DNA of 61,763 bases from JBASEY01 sp049652745. GTDB lineage: Bacteria > CSSED10-310. This document shows, in pieces, positions 43,629 to 51,821 of this stretch; within the stretch, counting starts at the first letter, position 1, and each line of letters starts with the position of its first letter. The stretch lies in assembly GCA_049652745.1 (NCBI GenBank), contig JBASEY010000016.1:1-61763 (forward strand), written 5' to 3'. The notes below the pieces were generated by a model. The model did not search any database and was not told where the DNA came from. It saw only the letters and a list, made by a program, of their open reading frames with translations. The translations under genes were made by a program, and so were the position numbers.

Positions 43629-45023
43629 ATGAAACGATCCGTTCCTGAATATCTGCAGTCAATCAAAGTTGACCTGGCGGAAGCGGTGGAAGCGCTGGAA
43701 ACGAAATTCCCTTTTGCCCAGGCTTTGTTTACCGAGCAAGACGGCATCGGGATGTCGATTTCCGGCAAAGCCGCCTCCATCGGATCTCAGCCGCCGCGCC
43801 GAGGTGCCGTTTTATCGGTTTTCAATGGAATGTATTACGCTGAGCTGGCATCTTCCGATATCAGCCGCACAAACTTGAATGCATTGGTTGAGCGGCTTAA
43901 AACCGCTATACCGGTAGAAAAGGGTTTAGTGCCGGAGCCCGGCGATTCCTGGGAGGGTGATTTCTTTTCTTTATGTCTGGAAGATCCACGCACGTTCTCG
44001 AACCGGGATAAAATGGACCATTTGAAAGCGATGCAAACCCGGTTTTCGCAAATGAGCCCGAGAATAGCTTCTGCATTTATCCGCTATAGTGAGCGGATCG
44101 ATCGAAAGGTCTATGTCAATCGTAACAAGCGGCTTTTCCAGGAATTGATCAGTTCCGTTTGTGTCCCGGGAGTTGTTGTCACGGACGGAAAAACCACCAA
44201 GGTCTATCATGGAGGCAATGGCATACAAGGCGGTTTCGAAGTCGCCCGTATTTCCGATGACGACTTGAATCAGATTGTGACGAACGCTGAAAAATTGCTG
44301 CACGCCGAACATATCGAACCCGGTGTTTACGATGTTGCAGGTGGACCTTCCTTGGCGGGAGTCATCGCTCATGAAGCGTTCGGGCACGGTGTCGAAGCCG
44401 ACATGTTCGTCAATAAAAGAGCCATGGCGGCGCACTTCATGAATAAGACCGTGGCATCCCCTATCGTGGATTTGATCGATAACCCGGCCTTACAGGGTCA
44501 ATCGGCCAGTTATTTTTTCGACGATGAGGGTTATCCAGCCTCGGAGACGCACATATTGGAAAACGGTATCTTGAGACGCGTGTTGACGGATCAGCGCTCC
44601 GCTATGTTGTTGAATATACCTCGTACGGCCAACGGAAGACGTGAATCTTATGCCAACAAAGTCTATGCGAGGATGAGCAACACCTATTTTGCGCCGGGAA
44701 CCCACACGATCGATGAGATGATCGCGTCGATCGACGATGGTTTGTATATGCCGGACGGGAGCAACGGTATGGAAGACCCTAAAAGCTGGGGTATTCAAGT
44801 CGAATCACCGTATGCCGAAGAAATCAAAAACGGGAAATTGACCGGCAAGATTTATTCACCGGTCGTCATCACCGGTTTCGTGCCTGATCTGCTGAAATCG
44901 ATCACGATGGTCGGGGACACTTTAGGATTCATGGGGTTGGGAACCTGTCAAAAGGGGCATAAAGAACAGGTTCGGGTCGCTATTGGGGGGCCTGCCTTGA
45001 AAATGAAGGCCAGGGTAGGATAA
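43629..45023 (+). CDS. TldD-like metalloprotease subunit
   Basis: 464 residues. Zinc motif HEAFGH (HExxxH) near residue 246-251 followed by GVEADMF, the nearby SYFFDDEGYPA, GILRRVLTDQRSA and a conserved late Cys in GLGTCQKG as in TldD. TldD pairs with TldE/PmbA to cut unfolded peptides, for example to remove a leader peptide in RiPP maturation. AGAGG before the ATG. First gene of a three-gene operon: 11 bases to the TldE-like gene. Confidence 0.9.
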   Translation: MKRSVPEYLQSIKVDLAEAVEALETKFPFAQALFTEQDGIGMSISGKAASIGSQPPRRGAVLSVFNGMYYAELASSDISRTNLNALVERLKTAIPVEKGLVPEPGDSWEGDFFSLCLEDPRTFSNRDKMDHLKAMQTRFSQMSPRIASAFIRYSERIDRKVYVNRNKRLFQELISSVCVPGVVVTDGKTTKVYHGGNGIQGGFEVARISDDDLNQIVTNAEKLLHAEHIEPGVYDVAGGPSLAGVIAHEAFGHGVEADMFVNKRAMAAHFMNKTVASPIVDLIDNPALQGQSASYFFDDEGYPASETHILENGILRRVLTDQRSAMLLNIPRTANGRRESYANKVYARMSNTYFAPGTHTIDEMIASIDDGLYMPDGSNGMEDPKSWGIQVESPYAEEIKNGKLTGKIYSPVVITGFVPDLLKSITMVGDTLGFMGLGTCQKGHKEQVRVAIGGPALKMKARVG

Positions 45024-45034
45024 GGAGACGGGAC

Positions 45035-46348
45035 ATGTTGGATAATCTGAAAACGATACTGGACAAAGACCCGAGGATTTCGGCCTGGTCAATCCACTCA
45101 CTGAGCCGGTCAAGTCACCAGATTTATACCGGACGACAAGGGCGGGACGCGATCCGCCGCGTCATGCAAAACGTTCAACGCGTCAAAATTTTGACGCCGC
45201 TGCCGGCTGAATCGGATGCGCCTGTGGTCGGAGATACCTCTTTTGAAATTGTCGAAGGCGAGCGGAATATCGAAAAGCGCGTCGATGCCGCCGTCGAACA
45301 GGCGAGGCTGCACGGCAACCCGGTGTACGGCCTGCCGGCGCCGGGAGGAGTAAAATACCCGGATTTCGATGATACGGACCTGGATATACGGGATCGCCCT
45401 TGGGAGACGTTGGATCGAATGAACGATATGATTCAGGAGGCGGTCGATGCGGAAAAAAACATCGAACTGGCTGGCTCTGAGCTTTTCTTGAACCATATCG
45501 TTCATCGCCTGGTCAACTCCAACGGTCTCGATCTGGAGTCGGAAGAATCTGAATTGACATGGGATATTTGTCTGTTGTTCCGTGACGGGAAAGCCGACAC
45601 CGAATTCTGGGAGGTCACCTCGCGAACAGGGTCCCAATATTTGGATATCAAACGGGATATCGCCCGTTACGCGCAATTCGCCCGTGACGCTGCGATCGCT
45701 GAAACACCGAAAAGCGGTATCTGCCCTGTAGTGTTGACCGGTGACCACCTGTATATTTTGCTTCAATACTTTATCAATCATTCCGGTTGTGCAGCCAAAT
45801 ACAACAACACATCGCTGTTTGAAATCGACAAGCCTGTTTTCCCGGGGCCGGTTCACGGCGATCGATTGACCCTGTATTCCAACGCGCTTCATCCAGGCGG
45901 CACTTCGTCATATCGGTTTGACGCCGAAGGATTGCCGGGTCAACGTGTTCAGTTGATTGAAAACGGAGTGTTGAAACAGTATTGGGGGACATCGCAATAT
46001 TCTCGATATTTGGGATTTTCACCGACCGGCGCATTTGGTAATATAGAGATACCTGAAGGCTCGATACCCTGGGATGAACTATTTGAAAGCGACGATCGAG
46101 TTATTTTAGTCTATCAGTTTTCGACGTTCGATCCGCAACCGGTCGCGGGAAATTATTTGGGCGAAATTCGAGTCGGATATGAATTCAGGTCGGACGGTTC
46201 GGTCGTTCCTCTTCGCGGAGGGAGCGTTACCGGGAACGTCGTCAAGGGTATGATGGACTGTCGGTTATGTCGGGAGCGTGAAACGTTTTTTGGATATTTC
46301 GGGCCTCGCGGCATACGATTTGAACGTGGAAACATAGCAGGAGATTAA
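45035..46348 (+). CDS. TldE/PmbA-like protease partner
   Basis: 437 residues. It lacks the HExxxH zinc site and is more diverged than its partner. The TldD/PmbA architecture is visible: N-terminal part with RDAIRRVMQNVQRVKILTPL, and a C-terminal part with GQRVQLIENGVLKQYWGTSQYSRYLGF (cited in part: VQLIENGVLKQYWGTSQYSR) and SVTGNVVKGMMDCRLC. Expected to form a heterodimer with the upstream TldD-like protein. Only 4 bases separate it from the ATP-grasp gene. Confidence 0.82.
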   Translation: MLDNLKTILDKDPRISAWSIHSLSRSSHQIYTGRQGRDAIRRVMQNVQRVKILTPLPAESDAPVVGDTSFEIVEGERNIEKRVDAAVEQARLHGNPVYGLPAPGGVKYPDFDDTDLDIRDRPWETLDRMNDMIQEAVDAEKNIELAGSELFLNHIVHRLVNSNGLDLESEESELTWDICLLFRDGKADTEFWEVTSRTGSQYLDIKRDIARYAQFARDAAIAETPKSGICPVVLTGDHLYILLQYFINHSGCAAKYNNTSLFEIDKPVFPGPVHGDRLTLYSNALHPGGTSSYRFDAEGLPGQRVQLIENGVLKQYWGTSQYSRYLGFSPTGAFGNIEIPEGSIPWDELFESDDRVILVYQFSTFDPQPVAGNYLGEIRVGYEFRSDGSVVPLRGGSVTGNVVKGMMDCRLCRERETFFGYFGPRGIRFERGNIAGD

Positions 46349-46352
46349 AACC

Positions 46353-47735
46353 ATGAAACAGCATCCTTTTGTAGTGGAAATTGAACAGGCTTTTGACGCC
46401 ATCCTTCAGCGAATGGAAGACCGAGGAGTTTCCGGGCGCGACCTGATGGAACAGTTGACGAAACGCTATATCGAAGAACGCTGCTTGTCGAGCGGTAAAC
46501 CGTTTCCGACATTTTTGAAGCCGGCGTTCATGTCGCCGGAGCAGTTCGCGATGGTCAAACGGGTCACCGACAGCATCATGAAGTGCCTGGAAAAGGTATC
46601 GAATCTGTATTATGAAGACCCTAAATATCTGCCGTTGTTTGAAATGGCGCCGGGGGAAATTGAGCTGGCCTCGGTGCGGCCTCCGTTTGCCAACAAAGTG
46701 CAGCATGCCCGGTTGGATGCGTTCATGTTCGGCGACGACCTGAAATTCTGTGAGTTCAATTGCGATACTCCGGGCGGCCCGGGATACAGCGATATACAGG
46801 TGTCGCTGCTGATGGAAACCGAGCCGCTGAAAGAAATCCAAAAGTCCTATGTTTTAGAGCGAGACACCTTTATGGAAAACGTGCTGCAGGGTCTGCTGGC
46901 CTGTTACAGAGAATATGGCTGGGATGGCAAAGGTAAACCTCGCATATTGATCCATACACTGTTTGATTTGGATCCGACGATGAACGAACTGGAAGTGTTA
47001 CAAAAGTATTTCCGTAATCGTGGATACGACTGTGTGATCGCTCAGCCGCAGGATTGCACGTTTGAAAACGGGTCGTTAATGGTCGAAGGGGCGCCGGTGG
47101 AACTGGTTTATCGACGAGGCGCAACAACGTGGTGGATCAGCAACGCAAAAGAATATACCGCCCTTTGGAATGCCTACAAAGCCGGGGCGATCTGTATGGC
47201 CAACCCGTTGAACTCCAAATTGGCCGGAAAAAAATCGCTGATGGCGGTATTGCAGTCCGACGCGATGAAAGACAAACTCACCGACGAAGAAAAAGATATC
47301 GTCAGAAAACATGTACCTTGGACTCGTATCGTCATCGATGAAAAAACCACCTATGACGGCAAACCGGTCAATCTTCTGGATTTTCTGCGTGAAAACCGAG
47401 CCGGCATGGTCTTGAAGCCTGTCGGTTTGTACGGCGGAAAAAATGTCGCGATCGGGCATGAAATGAGTGACCGTGACTGGCTGGAAGTGCTGAAAACAGC
47501 GGTCAAAGAACGCTATGTCGCCCAAGAATACATCCCGATACCGGAAATCAGCCTGCCTGTTTATGACGAAAAAGGGCTGCATTTCGAAAACAAAAAAGTC
47601 AACATCAACTTCTTTGCGTTCAACGGCGTCTATGCCGGCGGCATGGCTCGCGTCAGCGACAGCTCGATCATCAATATCAGCGCCGGCGGCGGGCTGATTC
47701 CGCTGATGGCGGCGGCAAAACGACAACTGCGATAG
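46353..47735 (+). CDS. ATP-grasp protein, circularly permuted type
   Basis: 460 residues, no signal peptide. FCEFNCDTPGGPGYSDIQ (about 130-147) looks like the substrate-binding block of the glutathionylspermidine-synthase/CP-ATP-grasp group. Further blocks are MANPLNSKLAGKKSLMAVLQ (about 288-307), GMVLKPVGLYGGKNVAIG (about 350-367, ATP loop) and KVNINFFAFNGVYAGGMARVS near the C-terminus. Such enzymes form amide bonds from an acyl phosphate. In an operon with TldD and TldE, ligation and trimming of a peptide-like product is plausible, but no precursor gene was found. Followed by a strong terminator. Confidence 0.75.
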   Translation: MKQHPFVVEIEQAFDAILQRMEDRGVSGRDLMEQLTKRYIEERCLSSGKPFPTFLKPAFMSPEQFAMVKRVTDSIMKCLEKVSNLYYEDPKYLPLFEMAPGEIELASVRPPFANKVQHARLDAFMFGDDLKFCEFNCDTPGGPGYSDIQVSLLMETEPLKEIQKSYVLERDTFMENVLQGLLACYREYGWDGKGKPRILIHTLFDLDPTMNELEVLQKYFRNRGYDCVIAQPQDCTFENGSLMVEGAPVELVYRRGATTWWISNAKEYTALWNAYKAGAICMANPLNSKLAGKKSLMAVLQSDAMKDKLTDEEKDIVRKHVPWTRIVIDEKTTYDGKPVNLLDFLRENRAGMVLKPVGLYGGKNVAIGHEMSDRDWLEVLKTAVKERYVAQEYIPIPEISLPVYDEKGLHFENKKVNINFFAFNGVYAGGMARVSDSSIINISAGGGLIPLMAAAKRQLR

Positions 47736-47777
47736 CCGCCACCGGTGACAGCGGGAAACCAAAATTTTACTAGACAA

Positions 47778-47806
47778 AAACAGCGGTCGGTTCCGCTGTT
47801 TTTTTA
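47778..47806 (+). terminator. intrinsic terminator of the TldD-TldE-ATP-grasp operon
   Basis: AAACAGCGG (47778-47786), loop TCGGTT, CCGCTGTTT (47793-47801), then more T to 47805. Confidence 0.92.
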
Positions 47807-47842
47807 TGTTGTCGTCAATTAAAAAGAAGGGCTTGAGAATAC

Positions 47843-49123
47843 CTATTGCTCAACGAATGGATCGCTGAACATGAAGCTGTTCACGACCGTCGGCGCCCGT
47901 ACCTGTAGTGAATCGACCATCAATGGCTGCAAGATTCGACCCTGCATATCTTCAGCCGTCGGCAGGTTCAGCAGGAATAAAGCCGTTGGAGCGATATCCG
48001 CGGCCAGCAGCATGTCCAGATCGGCTTCATTGTCGACGATGATATCGAACGACGGTCCCCACAGGCACATCCATCCGCCCGGGCGCAGTATCTCCGCACC
48101 CTCTTCCGGTATGACCCAGGGACTATCGGACAGATCATCCAATAGGTCTGCCACAATTTCGATCGATTCGTTTTTCATCTCCCATTCAATATCCGGATAC
48201 CATCCCTCATGCCTTTGCGTATGATGGTCCGCACCGCGATATATGCCGTTAAACACCAATGTGCCGCCAAATTTCCGGTCATCCGTCGGTATTCTCAAAT
48301 GACGCAGTTCCTTGCCGAGTTCTTTCATTAAATCTTCGTGGTCTTCTCTCGGCACCGACCCGGCTGAATATGTCAGGTTTCGATTGACCCGAACACCGGA
48401 TTCGTTTTCCCCGGCAAAAAATACCCGGGTTTGAGAAAAGTCGATCGACCCGTCAGGGCTGGTTGTCAGATAGCCGTTCTGCAAGAGCCATAGATTGATA
48501 TGAAAGCGCCATGTGACAGGGCTTTTATGCATCGGACTGATCACCAACCATGTGCCGATGACATCCGTATATTCCTGGAGGATTGTGTTGACAGATCTGA
48601 AATAATCAACATCCGATTCATCGTCGTTTTGTATATAAAACAGAAGCAAATCAGGCTTTGCTGCGATGATTTCGGCTTTGTTTAAAGATTGGTTTTCATC
48701 GGAAGTTATGACGCGTGTCATGACGCGGCCGTAACGGTTTAAAATCTCGGGCAGAAAACCTTCCTGACTGTCGGTGATTTCGAAGTTTTGAAATGAATAG
48801 GTTTTCGGGTCGTACATGCGTGGCGCCAGAGCGAGTTTTCCGGGATCTTTACCGCTTAGAATTTCGCAGAGGGTTTCCGGCATCGATAAAGAACCTCCGG
48901 GCAGAATCGTCCCACACATGCCGGTTCCGCGCAGTTCCGCCAGCGTCGGTATGACATCGGGAAAATCGTCGATGATCGATCGGGAGACAGGGTCCAGGAT
49001 TACGACGGCAATGACGCCGGGTGATACCGGATCAGGTCGGATCGGTGGCATCAAAAACAGATATCCCAAAACCAGCATGGATAACGGTGCCAAAAAAACA
49101 GCAGCCAAACGCAGGATTTTCAT
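47843..49123 (-). CDS. membrane-anchored phosphatase/NPP-superfamily protein, probably degenerate
   Basis: 426 residues. N-terminal anchor (MKILRLAAVFLAPLSMLVLGYLFLM). The alkaline phosphatase/phosphodiesterase core can be followed: AVVILDPVSRS, GGSLSMPETLCEILSGKDPGK (Thr or Ser nucleophile position), WRFHINLWLLQNGYL and ADIAPTALFLLNLPTAEDMQGRIL (cited in part: DIAPTALFLLNLPTAEDMQG). Where active members have a DHG metal site, this protein has SPMHKS, and the last His site is not clear, so metal binding may be lost. Lies 3 bases after the radical SAM gene, same operon. Confidence 0.7.
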   Translation of the reverse strand: MKILRLAAVFLAPLSMLVLGYLFLMPPIRPDPVSPGVIAVVILDPVSRSIIDDFPDVIPTLAELRGTGMCGTILPGGSLSMPETLCEILSGKDPGKLALAPRMYDPKTYSFQNFEITDSQEGFLPEILNRYGRVMTRVITSDENQSLNKAEIIAAKPDLLLFYIQNDDESDVDYFRSVNTILQEYTDVIGTWLVISPMHKSPVTWRFHINLWLLQNGYLTTSPDGSIDFSQTRVFFAGENESGVRVNRNLTYSAGSVPREDHEDLMKELGKELRHLRIPTDDRKFGGTLVFNGIYRGADHHTQRHEGWYPDIEWEMKNESIEIVADLLDDLSDSPWVIPEEGAEILRPGGWMCLWGPSFDIIVDNEADLDMLLAADIAPTALFLLNLPTAEDMQGRILQPLMVDSLQVRAPTVVNSFMFSDPFVEQ

Positions 49124-49126
49124 CTG

Positions 49127-50662
49127 TTATCCTCCACTTTCAGTTTGGTGACGACCGACAAAAAGGTTTTTGAGTCGATGTTCAAATGGGAAAGTGTAGA
49201 TATCGGTTGCCAGGCGCAACGAAAACATCAGGCGAAGAAAAGAGTGATACAGGCGTTTCAGACCGGATGCCGTGATGAACTGACGATTATAGAATACCGG
49301 TGCGATGGTGTTGACATATTCGACCAGTTGTCGGTGGTCGGGAGGAATCCATTTCAAGCCTTCTACACCAATCCAGCCTTCACCGGTAAACGTTTGCGAC
49401 GCCCATTCGTCTAGCGATCCAGGTTCGGTCAACCCGGCTTCCAGAGCTTTTCGGTAAAGTACCGATCCGGGATACGGACGGAAAATCTGTGGTCCGATAA
49501 AGTAATTTCCGGTACCGAGCTTGCGGATTTTGTTCATGACATGCAGGGTCTTGATCAAATCGGCCGGTGTTTCACCCGGGATACCCATAATGAATCCCCA
49601 TACAGCCATAAAACCTTCGCTTGCCAATAGTCGGGCAGTGTATAAACCCTCTTCGACCCGGATTTCCTTTCGGATGATCTCGAGGCATCGCGGCGATCCG
49701 GATTCGAAGCCGAACACCAGATTGACAAAACCGGCCTGCTTCAAACGTTTCAAAAATGCGGTATCGATATACCCTTTTCTGAAATGGTTGATCCGGCACG
49801 TGGCGTTGAAGCGGATTTTATTGAGCCCGCGTTTTTCGATACCATCCAGTAAGGCCTCGACGCGATGACGGTCGGCGAAAAATTCCTCATCGGAGAAAAT
49901 GATCATCTCCAGATCGTATTTTTGAACAAGCCCTTCGATTTCATCCAAAAGATCCTCCGCCGGACGTGTTCGATGTCGGTGAGTATCGTTCAAAGTAGTG
50001 TTGATACAAAACGTGCAATGCCACGGACAGCCGCGGGCGCTGAGTATCGGCATGACCCGCACCATCCGCATTTCCTGGAGCGACCAGGAACAGATATATT
50101 TTTCCGGATCGATCAGGCTGTAATCCGGCCAGGGCAGCCGCCGGACATCCGGAAGGGATCGAGTCGGACCGGAAACAGCCTTGCCGTCTCGGTTCAGAAC
50201 CAACCCGGGTAAAAGTGGTATTTCCGGGCTTGACCGAAGCGCTTCGGCCAGTTCGACAACCGTTTCGTCGGCCTCCCCGACCGCCACCGCATCGCAACAG
50301 GGATGCAAACACGTGTCAGGGTACAGGGTCGGATGAACGCCGCCCCAAACGATCGGAGTATCCGGACTTTTTTCGCGTATCCGCCTGGCTATCGACAAAG
50401 CATGGGGGACCTGCGGCGTCATTGCTGATATACCGACTAACAACGTCTTGGGTAAATGAGTATCGATTATTTCTAAATAGTTTTGATCGACACAGGTGTC
50501 GATGATAATCGGGTTGAAACCGGCCTGTTTCAGTACCGAGCCCAGCGACAGAACATTGATTGGAAACGATGTTCGGTCAACACCATAATTCCAATGGTTA
50601 TGGTAATGAGGATTGATCAATAAAATGGTTTGTTTATCCGTCGTCGATTCCATCGGCAGCAT
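49127..50662 (-). CDS. B12-binding-domain radical SAM enzyme, second copy
   Basis: About 511 residues. N-terminal cobalamin-binding-like domain (ILLINPHYHNHWNYGVDRTS, FPINVLSLGSVLKQAGF, VWGGVHPTLYPDTCLHPCCDAVAVGE, cited in part: WGGVHPTLYPDTCLHP). The radical SAM core has CPWHCTFC near residue 213-220, EMIIFSDEEFFADR, NLVFGFESGSPRCLEI and GIPGETPADLIKTLH. It is the same type as 38592-40085 but not a close copy. The start may be ATG 50662 or ATG 50653; no clear ribosome binding site. The operon with the degenerate phosphatase suggests a lipid or surface-compound modification. Confidence 0.87.
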   Translation of the reverse strand: MLPMESTTDKQTILLINPHYHNHWNYGVDRTSFPINVLSLGSVLKQAGFNPIIIDTCVDQNYLEIIDTHLPKTLLVGISAMTPQVPHALSIARRIREKSPDTPIVWGGVHPTLYPDTCLHPCCDAVAVGEADETVVELAEALRSSPEIPLLPGLVLNRDGKAVSGPTRSLPDVRRLPWPDYSLIDPEKYICSWSLQEMRMVRVMPILSARGCPWHCTFCINTTLNDTHRHRTRPAEDLLDEIEGLVQKYDLEMIIFSDEEFFADRHRVEALLDGIEKRGLNKIRFNATCRINHFRKGYIDTAFLKRLKQAGFVNLVFGFESGSPRCLEIIRKEIRVEEGLYTARLLASEGFMAVWGFIMGIPGETPADLIKTLHVMNKIRKLGTGNYFIGPQIFRPYPGSVLYRKALEAGLTEPGSLDEWASQTFTGEGWIGVEGLKWIPPDHRQLVEYVNTIAPVFYNRQFITASGLKRLYHSFLRLMFSLRLATDIYTFPFEHRLKNLFVGRHQTESGG

Positions 50663-50704
50663 CGTAACACTGAGACAGAAAAAAATACAATCTCAGCTTC
50701 CGCA

Positions 50705-50790
50705 TGTACTTTCGGGGGTCAGACATCTGGAAAGGAGCAGCAGGGAGCGGGGAGCAAGAAGCAGGAAGCAGGAAGCAGGAAGCGAGGAGC
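50705..50790 (+). repeat. GGGGTCAGAC element and AGCAGGA minisatellite
   Basis: 50705-50730 (gtactttcgggggtcagacatctgg region) matches the other dispersed elements at 471-511 and 41543-41560. Behind it about 60 bases are an imperfect gcaggaa/ggagc tandem run. Part of the 387-base gap between the radical SAM and DtxR-FeoA genes. Confidence 0.8.
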
Positions 50791-50940
50791 GGGGGAGTTT
50801 CAATATCCAATATCCAATGTCCAATATCCAATTTCCAAGTGTTAGACTTCTGTAACTATTGTCCTCTAATTTTGGATAAAAAACTAACCGACCACAACCA
50901 ACTGAAAATCTCCCAACTCAGCACTCAGCACTCAGCACTT
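50791..50940 (+). repeat. ATATCCAAT unit copy 2 and ACTCAGC tandem
   Basis: 50791-50842 is the second copy of the unit at 41290-41338. 50916-50939 is a perfect short tandem (actcagc repeated). No gene in this stretch. Confidence 0.75.
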
Positions 50941-50979
50941 TTATTTCGAGGTTCATCGTAAAAACACTCTTTTCGACTA

Positions 50980-51007
50980 TTGACAACACTGCCAAACAGA
51001 CTATAGT
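50980..51007 (+). promoter_or_regulatory. consensus promoter of the feo operon
   Basis: TTGACA (50980-50985), 16-base spacer, TATAGT (51002-51007), about 40 bases upstream of ATG 51050. Confidence 0.7.
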
Positions 51008-51022
51008 TAGCCTCGCCTAACT
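51005..51022. promoter_or_regulatory. palindromic operator, DtxR-type candidate
   Basis: AGTTAG-CCTCGC-CTAACT: a perfect 6-bp inverted repeat overlapping the -10 hexamer. It resembles DtxR/IdeR boxes, which contain TTAGG/CCTAA half-sites, and the first gene downstream encodes a DtxR-family regulator, so metal-dependent autorepression is likely. Confidence 0.65.
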
Positions 51023-51049
51023 GGATGCGGCAGTGGAGGAAATTTTGTT

Positions 51050-51811
51050 ATGGATCATTCGCTGGGCACATTCACCGAATCACAAGAAGATTACCTGGAA
51101 ACCATCTATCATCTTATCGAAAAACAGCGTGTCGCCAGGGTCAAAGATATCGCCGAAGCCCGCAAGGTATCGATGGCCTCCGTCAACAGCGCTTTGAAGC
51201 GGCTGGCGCGTGAAGGCCTGGTCGAACATGCTTCCAGAGGGGTTGTGTTGTTGACGGCTGAAGGTGAGGATCTTGCCAGAACAATCATTCGTCGCCATGA
51301 ATTCATAAAGGATTTTCTGGTTTCGATTCTGAGGGTGTCACCGGAAGTTGCCGAGAAGGACGCCTGTAGTTTCGAGCATTTCATGAGTCGTGAAACGTTC
51401 GATCGCATGATCGTATTTTTTGAGTTTATTACGACTTGCTCGTTGAATATCCAAAAACTGTTCGATGATTACCGCGCTTGTACCGCATCGAAAGTGAAAG
51501 TGGGCACTTGTGATCCGGGTCACTGTTTTCGGCATCGCCATGGTCGCACAAAACCGATCCGAAGCTTGACGGATTTGAAACCCGGTGAATCCGGAGTCGT
51601 CGGTCGGATCATCGCGTCACCGCTCATCCGACAGCGGTTGATCGACATGGGGGTTTTACCGAATGTGGAAGTGACGCTTCTGCGGGTTGCGCCGTTGGGG
51701 GATCCGATCGAGATCAAGTTGCGGGGATACAATCTATCTTTACGCAAAAACGAGGCGGCGGCCATTTTATTGATGGACAGCCCTGAAGAAGCCGTTCTGG
51801 CCCGGGAGTGA
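51050..51811 (+). CDS. DtxR-family regulator fused to FeoA domain
   Basis: 253 residues. Residues about 8-68 are the DtxR winged helix (SQEDYLETIYHLIEKQRVARVKDIAEA, cited in part: SQEDYLETIYHLIEKQ). About 80-120 is the metal-binding and dimerisation part (RRHEFIKDFLV, CSFEHFMSRETFDRM). A Cys/His-rich linker follows at about 140-168 (GTCDPGHCFRHRHG). Residues about 175-245 are a FeoA SH3-like domain (LKPGESGVVGRI, RQRLIDMGVLPNVEV, LGDPIEIKLRGYNLSLRKNEA). The two halves occur as separate proteins in most bacteria, so one protein here may sense metal, repress the operon and support FeoB. GGAGGA precedes ATG; 10 bases to feoB. Confidence 0.9.
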   Translation: MDHSLGTFTESQEDYLETIYHLIEKQRVARVKDIAEARKVSMASVNSALKRLAREGLVEHASRGVVLLTAEGEDLARTIIRRHEFIKDFLVSILRVSPEVAEKDACSFEHFMSRETFDRMIVFFEFITTCSLNIQKLFDDYRACTASKVKVGTCDPGHCFRHRHGRTKPIRSLTDLKPGESGVVGRIIASPLIRQRLIDMGVLPNVEVTLLRVAPLGDPIEIKLRGYNLSLRKNEAAAILLMDSPEEAVLARE

Positions 51812-51821
51812 GGTCAGGGAT

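Noticed and set aside
45110..45892. Long antisense frame (260 codons) opposite the TldE-like gene
   Set aside because: Shadow of a well-supported coding frame; no start signal.
50731..50790. CRISPR-like array
   Set aside because: The gcaggaa-type repeats are short, contiguous and imperfect, with no spacers and no cas genes.
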